Below are positions 1 to 11,159 of a stretch of DNA of 64,000 nt, one piece after another. Location: contig JAHRBC010000005.1 of the NCBI GenBank assembly GCA_022702545.1, positions 4,921,001 through 4,985,000 of the forward strand, in the 5' to 3' direction. The DNA comes from Phycomyces nitens (Eukaryota > Mucoromycota > Mucoromycetes > Mucorales > Phycomycetaceae). Made by a program: the position numbers and the translations under genes. The first letter of the stretch is position 1; the number at the start of each line of letters is the position of its first letter. Below the pieces are notes generated by a model. The model saw only the letters and a program-made list of their open reading frames with translations. It ran no database searches and was not told the DNA's origin.

Positions 1-884
1 GTGCCAACCAAGCAGACAAACAACGATGTCTATGTAAGTAGCAAATTATATAGTATGTTATCAATTCATTATCTCATATACTGTGTCAGACGGCAATTCG
101 CAAATTTATGTGGAAGCCAAAGTTTTCGTCGAGAATAGCTGCAGAGATGTTGGCAAACAATAATAAGCCAAAGTGGAATACAAACGTTCCTTTCAACCAA
201 AGTCCAAACAAGGAGTTAGTTGTTAGGATCCTCAACTACTTGGAGCCCAAGTTTGAGAGCAAGGGAATGAGGAGAAGCGATCTGTACAAGAATCTTCACA
301 CCAACTTCAGGAGCCAAAGTTCCAGAGACAAGAAGTCTTCTTCGGAGAAAGCTGCCGTGAACACTCGTTCAAGAAGGGCAAACCGTGCAGGCGAGGTAAG
401 ATATACTTTAAATAACTAATAAATATTTAATATCAAAGAAGCAGTATTAACTGAGAATTTTAGAGCCTTTCTCAGCGCTTGAATGCTTACCTTGACAATG
501 AGGACACAATCAATGAGATGATGGGCAAAGATTGTGCCAACATGATAATAAAGGAGGCAATGTCCGAGGGTGAATCTGACATAGAGACATCTGAAAGTGG
601 TACCAAACGTGTCATCCGTACTGTTCGCCCAGGATGGAGAAGTGATGAGGTAAATAATAATAAGGCAATAACTGGGTTACGTGTCTGAATTGTTATATAA
701 AATATTAATACTTGTATTTCAGTTTAATAGACTCATCACTATTGTTGACTCTCATGTCCTTGATGGAATGGGTTTGCATTCCCATCAATTCTTGCCTCGG
801 GTTTTTAAGAGTGTGTCAAACTCAGCGGCCCCAAATGACGTGGTTTCCCGCCTCCCACAGTGGGCTTTTAGAAACGATGTATAA
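1..884 (+). CDS. Companion protein of Plavaka-like element 1 (5' end outside window)
   Basis: Exons <1-33, 90-395, 464-649 and 723-884, joined by GT-AG introns with all phases closing. The product is homologous along its length to the companion genes at 56822-58004 and 45777-47014: same exon pattern, a basic middle part, the acidic motif KEAMSEGESD near residue 150, RTVRPGWRSDE just before the last intron, and a C-terminus ending LPQWAFRNDV. The gene converges with the transposase at 1014-4100, 130 bp away. No known domain is recognised; by position and conservation it is an accessory protein of the transposon, perhaps DNA-binding or regulatory (inference). The reading frame is open in what is visible. 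Confidence 0.7.
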
Positions 885-1013
885 ATAAAGTTGTTGTTTA
901 TATTTTCTCACCCACTTCCCCAAGAACGTAATACCGTCAATATATATAAAGTATATTTTTTGGTGCCTTAATTTTGGTTATCTTTAAAAGAAGAAGATAT
1001 TTTTTATTTTATA

Positions 1014-4000
1014 TTAGGCGCAGATTTTTTTGGGAAGAGGGATGACGAGCATTGTTTTCCTATTAGTTCGAGTGATTTGCTGTCCAATGGAAACTTCTAA
1101 CAAAATCCTATGCACTGGAAGAATACTGTTCAAGTCATCTGGAGAATGCCTTGGGAGATACACCTCAACACCTTCATTCTCTCGCGTTCTATCACAGGTT
1201 GTGACAAACCATTTAACAAATGCGAAAACATGTTGATTGTCATGAACCATGCGAGTCGGGTGGAGATCATCAACTGGTGGTGGCACGAACTTGTGTGTAA
1301 AGAGATACTGAATCTGGCCTGTATATGCATTTACAACGTCCTCATTGCTGCCAACAAACAGTGCTTGTATAAACGACCCTCCATTTCCTTGTCTGTTTGA
1401 ACCGCGATATACTTGGCCAAGTAAGTTGATGGACTTCAACTTTGTGATCTCGTTATCAACAAAGGAAAATGGGGAGAAGGCGTGCTGATAGCTGGTAAGA
1501 CTGGGAAGGTCATAAGCATGCTTATAATAATCCAGCAAATGTGGATAATCGATATCACCAATTAATGTTTTCATTCCAACTTGCAGAGGAAAAGCCAAAG
1601 GAGGAAGAGGCTTGTTACCCTTTGCAGAATCCATTGTGGTCAGAGAAGCATTTACAAAATCTTGCAAGTTGAACTGAGGATGATTGATTGGCGAAGTTGT
1701 GGCTGGAAGTGTGGGTATAGATACGAGCTTGGCAAAGACAGAAGAGAATGGGATCTTACTGGAGTATCCAAGGACTGCTTGCACATAATCGGCCTTGTAT
1801 GCTTCTTCTACGAAATTCCTCATGTAAGTTGCCTCAAAACTATCCTTTCTGTTAGTGCTCACGTTCTTTAGCAAACCGTTGTATCGCTCAAACCCAAAGA
1901 GCCAATAGCCATACACTGGTCCAAAATCACGAATGGTCTCGCGAAGATGGAGGTGCAGATGCATATTGCAGGTGAGGACACTAGGAGGGTAAAGACGCTC
2001 GCACTTTTGACAGAATTTTTCAAGGTAGTCATGGGCATCGTCAAGTTCTTCAAATGATAGGGATGGCTTTACAAGGAGACGGCAGGCATCGACAAAGTCC
2101 ATCCAGTTTCTGAACTTGTCATCATTGAGAACATCTTTCAACAAGACGGGAGAGTACACCAGCACCCAGGACTTCCATTCGTCAGCTTTCATAAATGAAA
2201 ATCCCTTTCCAATTTTCGCTGTTAATGAAGTGTATGAAGCTGGCAGGATCATTGTCTTGGCGATTTGCTCCATGTCATTAAGTTGTCCATTATTAATATC
2301 GCCACCAGCGATCCACTTGTCCACCATCCTCTTCGCCGTACCCAAGAATAAGTTGTGCATGGGATCAATGATCGTTCCACGTACTAGATCAAAGTATCCA
2401 AGGCGATGCAACTGCGACCATCGAACACCATTTTCGACCTCCAGCTGATGCCTTTCTGAGGGCGTACTTGCACTCTTCCACACCTCAGCATGCACCCTGT
2501 TTTCCACACCATTACGAATAGACCACTGCGAATAGTCGAAACCACGGAAATCCACACTGCTTGTCCCAGCAAGACGACTGAATTGACGGCTGCATTTGTA
2601 GCAGGCGTTAGTGCTATTGTGGGACGTAAATCCGCTTGTTTTTCTGGCTGCTGGAATATCACATGCCACCATAAGGAGCGCAGCACGGACAGTTGTTCCA
2701 GATCCACATTCAAAGGTTGGAATCGTCATTCCAACGTACAACTGCTCAAGGTCATCCACCAACGGCTTGAGATAGTTGTTGATCTCATAAGATTTGGGTT
2801 CCTTTGGTCCAGGCATTAACCCAACCAAGACGACGTTCTCTGGTTTGAATCTTTCATCTCTGGGCAAGTTGTTGATTGCCAAATATATAGCACCAGAGGA
2901 GTGTGTTACACCATCGAACGGCTGAAACCAGTCGATGTTTAGAGTCAACAGAAGAGAACGAGGGCGGGCAACAAATGAAAGACCATCACTGTCTTTCAAC
3001 TCCTTCCACATCTTGCCATCGTAAATGTCGCACATGGTGTCTGTCACCTTCAGCTCGTCGTTCCAGACGCCGATCTTCTGCTCGAAACCAGGACGAAGAA
3101 AGAGAACCTTGAGTGCATCTTTGATGGACTGATACACAAAGATTTTCTTTGGCACCATGGCACCAGACGTCGACTTCTTTGTCAGCTCACAGTTACAAGT
3201 TATATTTGCGCCTATTTTCACAGAGCTGCAGAGAGGGGGAACGGAAATAGATTCTTCGTATATTTGATGACAATCTGGACATGACACGAATCGTTTGATA
3301 TCTTTGGTGATATCACTAAAACCCGTCATCTTCTGAAGACCAGCAAGACTTGTTGGGAGCTGAAAGTCTTGTCCGTAGACTGTCAAGAGCTCATTGACAA
3401 ACTGGATCAATACAACGGCGCCCTTGTTGACTGCATAACGGGATGCAAAAAGAACAACGAAAATGGCAATGGCCCTGTGCACTGGATTTTCGGGCATACC
3501 AGGAGCACCAAAGGGTTCTGTTTTAAAAAAGGAAAATTATTAACACTCAATTTTGGCATGCTTCTTTATGATAGTTATTCAATACTGACCTTCGCCGTTG
3601 AACTCCTCAACATCAATCTCCTCGACATCACTCTCCACATTGTCGCCATTGTTGCTGTCATTGACAATCTCGGTGTCATCGCAATTGACCTCATTGTCAA
3701 CCAAATCATCGTCAGACATCGGGATGGAATCCAAAAAGGTAGGTTGGCCTGACCGCCCATTGTTTCCATGGATTCAGATTCAAACATCGGGATTGCTACA
3801 AATATGGAATAGATTAGTTTATTGCCCTTAAACTGGTTTTCAAATAAATATTTTTTACCCTCAACATCAACATCCATAATGACACTTTGTGTGCCTGAGG
3901 TTCAATTAAAGAATAATGGTTATTATTGCGCAGTAAATATAAAATTAATACATACTACTCTCAGTTCGTCCAGCCTCTTCAATTCTTGCTCTTTTGGCAT

Positions 4001-4100
4001 GACGCTGATAATTGCGTCTGGATACCATAGAGAACCCTTCTTGGTTACCATTGCATTTGTTACAGTAACAGGCAGTGTTGTTTTGGGAAGCAGAAGACAT
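1014..4100 (-). CDS. Plavaka/CACTA-like DDE transposase, element 1 (frameshift in an upstream exon)
   Basis: Exons 4100-3956, 3894-3859, 3795-3590 and 3517-1014. The last exon alone encodes 827 residues from a methionine at 3497. Exon 1 carries CYCNKC followed by YQRH, a small zinc-binding-like segment; exon 3 is acidic. The core has the family landmarks: NIDWFQPFDG (first Asp), PAARKTSGFTSHNSTNACYK with a CxxC, IDPMHNLFLGTAKRM (second Asp) and FERYNGLLKN (Glu). These match fungal Plavaka and Tnp2/CACTA-type transposases, which cut and paste DNA. Compared with the copy at 53595-56699, exon 3 has a three-base insertion and a one-base deletion near 3749, which shifts the frame between exon 3 and the core. 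The full-length product is therefore probably lost, although the core ORF is open. Confidence 0.8.
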
Positions 4101-4267
4101 ATTTTGTGTGATTCGATTGTAAGATAAAAAAGGAAAGAAGTGCTTCATATGTTTTATTTGCTGTCAATTTATAGACAAAAAAAAACTATTGTATTTTACT
4201 TGTTTGCCCGAACCAATAGGATCTGTTAAAAAGTCTTTTTTTATTTGAATAAAAAAAATCTTCTGAG

Positions 4268-4957
4268 TTGAAAAAAAGGCCTATATTTCCTACACCTTCA
4301 AGTACTCTTGGTGCACTAGTAATCCAGCCCATTTTTCCAGTGTACGAGGGAAGCCGTTTCACTCAGGCTCCATGCCTTAACAAGGCCATTGTCCCTGAGC
4401 TCCAGAAAGCAACAGTATCAACCTATTCTGCGGTCCAGTCCAAGTTCAAGGATGCAGAAAAGCTACGAGCGATGGCAGCGTCCTCTGCCCTTATTTTCGA
4501 GGAAATGGTCGCAGCCATGGCAGACGACATGGAGGCCAATGACCCGTGTAGTGCCCAATTCCAGGCAATTGGCGAGAGAGCAAGGCGAGCAGCAGTCTTT
4601 GGATACGCTGCAGCCATCCAGATTGAAGAAGACGTCCGAGGTTGGACCGATCGGGCATGTGGTGTCCCTGAGCACCTCCGAGTCCACGACGAAGAAGAGG
4701 GTCGATCATTGCTCTACGACCCTGAGTTCCTCCGTACTCTCCACCAGACCAAGTTTGAGCAAGCAGTCCTCAGCCAGGCCATGGCCCGTAACCAAGGTGG
4801 TAACATGGGGTTTACCCCAAGAGGACGAGGAAATGGACGAGCCAGGGGAAGAGGTCGAGGAGGATCTCCCCGACAGTTCCAGTCCCGCCCACAGGAGAAA
4901 TCCAGCCAGTCGGGAGCTGAGACAAACCCCCGCCCAGCTCTCAGTGGAGGGCAGTAA
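4268..4957 (+). CDS. DIRS Gag-like protein (N-terminus truncated)
   Basis: Open frame of about 229 codons with no ATG at its start. The first few codons lie in flanking element-1 sequence, so the natural N-terminus is lost. The middle is alanine-rich and predicted helical (AMAASSALIFEEMVAAMADD); the C-terminus is an RGG-type basic tail (RGRGNGRARGRGRGG), as expected for an RNA-binding nucleocapsid. It ends 24 bp before the RT frame opens. Assignment as Gag rests on position and composition, not on a diagnostic motif. Confidence 0.55.
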   Translation: MKKRPIFPTPSSTLGALVIQPIFPVYEGSRFTQAPCLNKAIVPELQKATVSTYSAVQSKFKDAEKLRAMAASSALIFEEMVAAMADDMEANDPCSAQFQAIGERARRAAVFGYAAAIQIEEDVRGWTDRACGVPEHLRVHDEEEGRSLLYDPEFLRTLHQTKFEQAVLSQAMARNQGGNMGFTPRGRGNGRARGRGRGGSPRQFQSRPQEKSSQSGAETNPRPALSGGQ

Positions 4958-4980
4958 ATGGGCTATCAGCCCATTCCGAG

Positions 4981-6858
4981 GTGTCCGACAGTTCCTTGCA
5001 GTTGCCGAGCGAGGGATGTCTCCCAGGTGGACGCCTCCAACATTTTTCCAAAGCCTGGGACGATCTCACCACCCACAATTGGCCCAGATCAGTGGTGCGA
5101 CATGGGTACCAGATCCAGTTCAAGTCGCAGCCAAGACCTTGGTACCTACCTCCGCGCCCGATCAACTCCGAAGCGCTCCAGGACATGGACGAAGCAGTGG
5201 ACAAGTTTCTGTCTACCGGAGTGGTGGAGGAATCGCCGGACCAGGACGATCGTTTCCTGTCCCCAATGTTCGTTTTGCAGGAGAAGACGAAGAAGCGGCC
5301 CATCTTGGATTGCAAAAGGATCAATTCCTTTGTGCAGGTCCAGCATTTCAAGATGGAAGGTGTCCCAGCGTTGAGGGATATCTTGACCAAGGGCGATTAT
5401 ATGACCAAGATCGACCTGAAAGACGCTTACTTGGTGGTCCCGATCCAAGAATCCAGCCGTTGTTTCCTGAGTTTTCGCCATCGCCAGAAGATCTTCCGAT
5501 TCAAAGCTTTGGCATTTGGTCTTTGTGCCGCGCCTTTTGCATTCTCAAAATTAATGAGATATGCAATGGAACCATTGAGAGCACAAGGTATCCAGCTAGT
5601 ATACTATCTGGACAACATTTGCTTGGTTGGGAAGACCCCAGAGGAAACAGTGCGAGCCACCCAATTGACAATAGCCCATCTGAGGTCATTGGGTTTTATC
5701 ATCAACGACAAGAAGAGTGTGGTGACCCCTGCTCAGACTCAAGAGTTTCTCGGTTTCCAGTTCGACTCGAAGACAATGAAATTGTCTGTCCCCAAGGCCA
5801 AGATGGTGAACCTAAGGGACAAGATCAAACAAGTTTTGTCTCGACCGCAGACTTGCCGCCAGTTAGCGTCATTGATAGGCAAGTTTACAGCAATGATCCC
5901 AGCGATTGGAGAGGCCTTAATCCGAATCCGGTTTCTCCAACGAGACTTGGCGAGGAGTCTCCACCAGACATCCAAGTGGGAGAGCAGGTGCTCCATATCC
6001 TTGGAAGCCAAGAAGGAGCTGGAGTGGTGGTTGAAGAATGCGCAAACCATCAACGGAATGCCGGTGAGAACACCAACACTGAGCAAGCAAGCTCTCAACA
6101 TCCAGGTGGATGCGTCGGATTCCGGTTGGGGCGTCGCCTCAGAGATAGTGACGACGTCGGGTTTCTGGACGACCGAAGAGAGGGCAACCTCTATAAACGC
6201 CAGAGAACTGAAGACCGTTCTGTTTGCCCTCCAGTTACATGCCAACAAGACCCACCACAAAGCTTTCCACATCCAAAGCGACAACATCACCGCGATCAAG
6301 TATGCGATGAGGTGGGGCGGTACAGCGTCTCCACTGCTCCAGGAATTGGCTTTGCTGATATGGAATCTCCGTGTGAAGAATGGGATAGAGGTGACGATGT
6401 CCCATATCGCAGGTATAGCGAATGTCACGGCAGATCGTCTGAGCCGAGTGCGGAAACCGGTACACGAGTGGTCCCTTCCCCGCAGACTGTTCCAGGATAT
6501 ATCCAGGAGATGGGGGCGAATGACGGTGGATGCATTCGCGTCTCGCGAGAACACGAAGATCAGCCGATTCTGGAGCTATCTTCCAGATCCTGCAGCCGAA
6601 GCTCAGGATGCATTTCGCCAGAGATGGCCGAGGAAGGGTTTGTACGCCCATCCACCTTGGAGATTGATCCCTCAAGTCCTCCGGAAGATGGTGCAGGACA
6701 AGGCAGTGATAATACTGGTGACTCCTTGGTGGCAGACCCAGTATTGGTGGCCGATGGTAATGGCGCACGCAATGGACAGACCCATACCGCTCAGCTCAAC
6801 CAGGTTGAAGTTCCCTCTGGCCGCTTGGAGATTATCGCCCAATATCTTCAGGAAGTAG
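4981..6858 (+). CDS. DIRS reverse transcriptase / RNase H
   Basis: 625 codons. RT landmarks in order: KKRPILDCKRINSFV, MTKIDLKDAYLVVPI, FKALAFGLCAAPFAFSKLM, then VYYLDNICLVG at the active site (5604-5615). RNase H follows with IQVDASDSGWGV, INARELKTV and IQSDNITAIKYA, then a C-terminal region conserved in DIRS (MTVDAFASRENTKISRFWS). DIRS RTs normally carry YLDD; here the second catalytic Asp is replaced by Asn (YLDN), which should abolish or cripple polymerisation. The first in-frame ATG is not assured, since in intact copies the frame could be entered from gag. Confidence 0.8.
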   Translation: MSDSSLQLPSEGCLPGGRLQHFSKAWDDLTTHNWPRSVVRHGYQIQFKSQPRPWYLPPRPINSEALQDMDEAVDKFLSTGVVEESPDQDDRFLSPMFVLQEKTKKRPILDCKRINSFVQVQHFKMEGVPALRDILTKGDYMTKIDLKDAYLVVPIQESSRCFLSFRHRQKIFRFKALAFGLCAAPFAFSKLMRYAMEPLRAQGIQLVYYLDNICLVGKTPEETVRATQLTIAHLRSLGFIINDKKSVVTPAQTQEFLGFQFDSKTMKLSVPKAKMVNLRDKIKQVLSRPQTCRQLASLIGKFTAMIPAIGEALIRIRFLQRDLARSLHQTSKWESRCSISLEAKKELEWWLKNAQTINGMPVRTPTLSKQALNIQVDASDSGWGVASEIVTTSGFWTTEERATSINARELKTVLFALQLHANKTHHKAFHIQSDNITAIKYAMRWGGTASPLLQELALLIWNLRVKNGIEVTMSHIAGIANVTADRLSRVRKPVHEWSLPRRLFQDISRRWGRMTVDAFASRENTKISRFWSYLPDPAAEAQDAFRQRWPRKGLYAHPPWRLIPQVLRKMVQDKAVIILVTPWWQTQYWWPMVMAHAMDRPIPLSSTRLKFPLAAWRLSPNIFRK

Positions 6859-7850
6859 GGAACCTTCCCAGTGACCAGGCAAGTTTCTTGGCTCAGGCCA
6901 ACAGAGTGCAGACCAACAAGTCGTATGATCTGGCATGGCGACGATGGGTAACTTGGTGTGAGGCCAACCAGTTGGATTGGAGAGAATATGATTTGGCAGC
7001 CATTTGCCGTTACTTGGCTAGCAGGAATGCCAATGGAGTCTCCCACCAGCAGATGAATGTGGATCGATCCAGTATCGCAAGTGTTTTCCGGGTGATCCAC
7101 CAAGACAAACCGCCAATCGCCCAGCAATATATGGTCCAGGCCTTCTTCAAGGCGCTGAAGAATACGAGACCCGTAGTGCCAAGAGCAAGAACCCCAGCCT
7201 GGGATCCGCAACAAGTCCTGGCTAAGGTGTTGGAGTGGGGTCTGTCAGACGATTTGTCTTTGCTTCGCCTCCAGCATAAGACCGCACTGTTGCTTTGTCT
7301 GGCAACAATATGGCGAACAAGCTCAGACATAGGCCGGTTGCTATTTAAGGATGTTTCCCTCCGAGGAAATAGAGGGAATCAAAGGGGTTACGAGACTGTA
7401 CACTTGGTCGTGCGTAAACCTAAGGAGGCAGCGTTCAAGGAGATGACCTTGGCCGCCTTACCAGATCACCCAGAGTTGTGCCCAGTAGCAACTACGGCCC
7501 TATTTGTCAGAAAGACTGCTCAGGCCCGATTGATTCTCCCGGAAGATCACACTTTCTTCCTTGGGTTTATTGCAGGTAATCAACCGAGGTCCATTAGACC
7601 ATCCACTATGGGGACATGGATCAAGAAGACACTGGGTAAATGTAGAGTAGACACCTCGCTACATAAAGGCCATTCAACAAGATCAGCAGCCGCAACAGCA
7701 GCAAGGAACCGAGGAGTGTCAGTCGCACGGATCCAGCGACATGCCAACTGGAGTGCTCAAAGCAGAGTCTTTGAGAGGTATTACTGGCGTCCCGAAGTTG
7801 AGGATTCAGATGGTGTAGCAGCGACAATTCTCTTGCCTTCGGACAATTAA
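6720..7850 (+). CDS. DIRS tyrosine recombinase
   Basis: Open frame overlapping the end of RT in another phase; the frame is open from 4389, but only the last 340 codons or so look coding. An N-terminal SAM-like helical part (NKSYDLAWRRWVTWCEANQL) precedes the catalytic domain. Catalytic set: Arg in ATIWRTSSDIGRL (about 7313), HKGHSTRSAAATAARNRGVS (His-x-x-Arg, about 7670-7690), second His in IQRHANWSA (about 7740) and Tyr in FERYYWRP (about 7780). The full R-H-R-H-Y set is present, so the recombinase itself looks intact. It joins the circular DNA copy to the target. The start codon is not determined. Confidence 0.75.
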   Translation, partial: DSLVADPVLVADGNGARNGQTHTAQLNQVEVPSGRLEIIAQYLQEVGNLPSDQASFLAQANRVQTNKSYDLAWRRWVTWCEANQLDWREYDLAAICRYLASRNANGVSHQQMNVDRSSIASVFRVIHQDKPPIAQQYMVQAFFKALKNTRPVVPRARTPAWDPQQVLAKVLEWGLSDDLSLLRLQHKTALLLCLATIWRTSSDIGRLLFKDVSLRGNRGNQRGYETVHLVVRKPKEAAFKEMTLAALPDHPELCPVATTALFVRKTAQARLILPEDHTFFLGFIAGNQPRSIRPSTMGTWIKKTLGKCRVDTSLHKGHSTRSAAATAARNRGVSVARIQRHANWSAQSRVFERYYWRPEVEDSDGVAATILLPSDN

Positions 7851-7919
7851 CCTCATTGGAGGGACGGAGTCTCCGATGGACAATCTGGATTGTCTGATAC
7901 TCCGTAGGGGTAGATAGAC

Positions 7920-8141
7920 AATTTAGGTTGTTCGAGGGGACGAAGTCCCGAGAATGAGGTGAGTCCCACCCACCACACCACACACTCCCTCATAGATATA
8001 TGGCAGTCGAATTGTTCGGCGTGCCGGAAGAGATAGAGTTCTTAGAATAGAAATACAATTTGTTTAAAAAGAATAAAAAAGCGTGGCTTAGGAAGCCTAA
8101 ACCTCATTCTCGGGACTTCGTCCCCTCGAACAACCTAAATT
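7920..8141. repeat. DIRS 3' inverted repeat with complementary internal region
   Basis: Positions 7920-7960 and 8101-8141 are perfect reverse complements (41 bp, core TCGAGGGGACGAAGTCCCGA, itself partly palindromic). They are separated by about 140 bp. In DIRS elements such complementary repeats template closure of the circular intermediate. Confidence 0.75.
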
Positions 8142-9796
8142 TATTTATAATATTTACTAAAAGTAAAGATAATATAAAACTAACTAAAAATCAGTATTAC
8201 TTTTTATCTGAGAATAATAAAAGTTTTGAACAGTATCTTAATAACGTAAGCTTAGAAAGATATTCTAAATACTCAAATATATTGGTCTTATTTAATATAA
8301 GTCATATTTGCTATTACAAGAAACTGAAAAATATAATATATATTTTAATTAATAATATTTTAAAATATTTATAAAATATAAATAATTTTATAAGAAAGTT
8401 TGAAAATAAAAATTATAATATTTGAAATGAATATTTTGAACTAAATTTAAATATATTCACAGCTTCTTTTATTAAATATTCAATTTTATATGAATAATAT
8501 TAAAGACAAACTAACTAATTTAGAGAGTGCAAAATCAGTAAATTATTAATAATATAAAATATAATAATAACACTATAAAGAAAAATGTTTTATATAATTG
8601 AAATTAAGATATTAAAGCATATAATTAATATAAAGATAATAATAATAAATTAAATATTTAATTTTCTCTTATTACTATTTTAATAAAATATATTTAAAAT
8701 ATAAAAATATTACCATCAAGAAAAATATAAGTTATTTAAATACCATAAAGATATATAATAATAATTAACACATTAAAATATATACAATTTAAAAGTATAT
8801 TATTTATTCTTATATATAACTATTTCGATTTTTTATTATTTTCTTTTAAAAATATATACGTAAATTTATTAAGTTATTGTTTAATATTATTTTAGATAAA
8901 GAAATATGTTATTCATTACAGATTATTTAAATATTCACTATATATTTATATGTTTAGCGAAATATATAATAATAAGATTATAAAATATGATTTATGTTAT
9001 AGATTTCTAAAGTATTCACATAATGTTTTCTTTAAATAACTTATAAATATAATGATTTATAATTTCTGTTTCCATAGAAATATATCTTTCTACATTTAAT
9101 ATTTTTATAAGATTATAAAAATATGAGTGTTTTTTGATACTTATATAAAATAATAAATTTATAAAATAAATATGAATATAATTATTGAAAATAATTTAAA
9201 ATAAAATATGTATTTCATACCATTGGCTGATAAAGATATTAAATAGATATAAGCTATATTTTTTTATAAAATAAAAATACTAAATATTAATAGTAATAAA
9301 ATTATCTTAAGTAAAATTATTTAGTAATAGTATATTCGACATAAGTAATTAATAAGAATATATTAATAACTATAAGTTTTATATTATTATTTTTCTAATA
9401 TCATGCTAGCAATATAAAATGAAAAGTATTTAATATTTTGAATAAAAAGCTGAATAAGTTAATATTTAGAGATATTTTGATATAAATGATTAAAACTAAC
9501 ATTAATTTATATTTGAATATTTTAAATATATAAAGAAAAGATCTTTTAATTTTCTTATTAATATATATAAGAATTTTTAAATGAATAAAAATATTAGAAT
9601 AATGTATTACTTTATTAAATTATAATCTATTAGAAAAGTATAATTTATATTAGTTTAATATATTTTTATTTATATTAAAAAATAAAAATAATAATAACAG
9701 GCTAATATATTAAAGAAATACATGATTTTAAATCTTTTTACATTAGTATATTATATAAAATAAATATGTTTTATATTATCAATATTAATTTAAAAG
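8142..9796. other. Extremely AT-rich spacer, no gene seen
   Basis: About 1.65 kb made almost entirely of A and T. Only short chance ORFs. It begins exactly at the DIRS inverted repeat and ends where the exons of the unknown gene at 9797-11085 begin. I see no repeat unit, tRNA or promoter. It could be a relic decayed by C-to-T mutation or organelle-derived DNA; nothing in the sequence decides this. Confidence 0.5.
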
Positions 9797-11085
9797 TTAG
9801 AGATCAGCAAAACTATTTATATCATTTATAATTTCTTGTGGAATATCGGAAAAATCATCTCGTTCAACCTGTTTCCATAAGTCAACTGAACGTTTTAAAG
9901 GTATTAATGGCTTTGGTGCTTTTGGTTTCCACATAATAATTTTTGTTCTAGACATATTTTTGTCTACTGGTGAATTAATCTTTAAGTTTTGTAGTTGTTT
10001 ATAACTTTCAGATAAGCCTGAACTCGATGTATTTGTTGATATCTATTAAAATTTACGTTAATAATATACATAAATAATATATTAATTAAATTACATTTGA
10101 TGAAACGGAACCTGGTGTAGAGTGCCGAGTTGAAGCTTGAGATGAAGACTGGTATGATGTATGTGCTCGTTCTTTTCCTTTTCGAGATGATTGTTTTGTA
10201 TTACTTGTAGATGAATGTTTTTTATGTTTTTGCTTTGGTTGTACTGATGGTGATCTTTCTTTTCTTTTACTTGATTTTTGATGGTGAGTTGATGGTTGAG
10301 GTGGTGAATCAGAACTATCATTATCTGAGCTTTCATCTGAAATAATACTACTTTCTGACTCAGATTCAGAAGATGAAGAACTTGATGTAATTATATTTTC
10401 ATTTTGATTATTGTTTTGTTCTATTAATGTAGTTAATAATTAATAATTATAAAATATAAACTTACTTCTTTTATGTTTTTTAGATCTTTTTATATTAGTT
10501 GTATAGTTTTCATTTGCTGCAGCTGCATCACCTAGGTTTTCTAAATTAAAATATATGTATATTAATATAACAAATGAAATAATATAAAATATTTATATAA
10601 TACCAGTAATATGATGGGGACCAAGACGTCTATGATTTTCAAATGCAATAACATCCACATTATCAATTTCGTCAGGTATATTAACATTTCCAGAAAATGA
10701 TGTATGAGCACGGTTGATTAAAACTGCTGGCATATTTTGAGGTCTTTCCAAGATAATTAACGATGTCATTTCTACTGAAAATGCTGGGCGCTGCGAAAAA
10801 CCAACATAATCCATAAATATTTGGTGAAATGTTATATATCCTTCTACTGATATATATATCCAAGGTTTGTTTGCATGCTCTCCAATGCTTTCATTGAATA
10901 GATCGACATTCATTCTTAATTCACAGGACCAAGTTCTATAATTATAATATATTAGTAATTTAATATATTATAATGTTCCAGACTTACAATTGTTGTGTTA
11001 ACAATTTTACATGTATTTTGTTTTCAACAGTTCTGCAAGTAGAAGGCAGAATATATCCAATTAGTTTAATAATAGGGGCAAACAT
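9797..11085 (-). CDS. Uncharacterised protein downstream of the Helitron 1 replicase
   Basis: Five exons, 11085-10988, 10935-10604, 10540-10466, 10420-10095 and 10042-9797. All splice signals and phases close to give about 358 residues. The N-terminal 140 residues look folded (WIYISVEGYITFHQIFMDYV). A long Ser/Glu/Lys-rich disordered region with basic clusters (KRSKKHKR, SSKRKERSP) follows, suggesting a nuclear protein, then a short C-terminal segment MWKPKAPKPLIPLKR. It lies on the same strand and 75 bp after the stop of the Rep-helicase gene, so it is likely part of the same element. I do not recognise the family. Confidence 0.55.
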
Positions 11086-11159
11086 TTGTAATAGAAATAT
11101 AATTTGTTTATTTTGAAAATATGTTATATTTATATAAAATGATAAAAAATAATATGATA

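Larger units (their letters stand above)
1..4278. mobile_element. Plavaka-like DNA transposon, element 1 (left end cut off)
   Basis: Two convergent genes (1-884 on +, 1014-4100 on -). Upstream of the transposase start the sequence stays alignable with the copy at 53430-53595, including the shared string CTATTGGTTCGGGCAAA, up to about 4270-4278. There it stops abruptly and DIRS sequence begins. Terminal inverted repeats and target duplication cannot be seen because the left end lies outside the window. Confidence 0.6.
4279..8141 (+). mobile_element. DIRS-type tyrosine-recombinase retrotransposon, 5' truncated
   Basis: Gag, reverse transcriptase/RNase H and tyrosine recombinase lie in order in overlapping frames, followed by a perfect 41-bp inverted repeat (7920-7960 against 8101-8141). 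This matches the terminal and internal complementary repeats of DIRS elements, which replicate through a circle and integrate with a recombinase instead of an integrase. The 5' end is missing: gag has no ATG and its frame runs back into Plavaka element 1. GC content is far higher than in the AT-rich DNA that begins immediately after 8141. Confidence 0.75.

Noticed and set aside
4389..6719. Very long open frame running in a second phase through gag and RT of the DIRS element
   Set aside because: Its translation is low-complexity Ser/Pro/Gly without motifs. Only the last 340 codons or so, the recombinase, look coding; the rest is a shadow of gag and RT.
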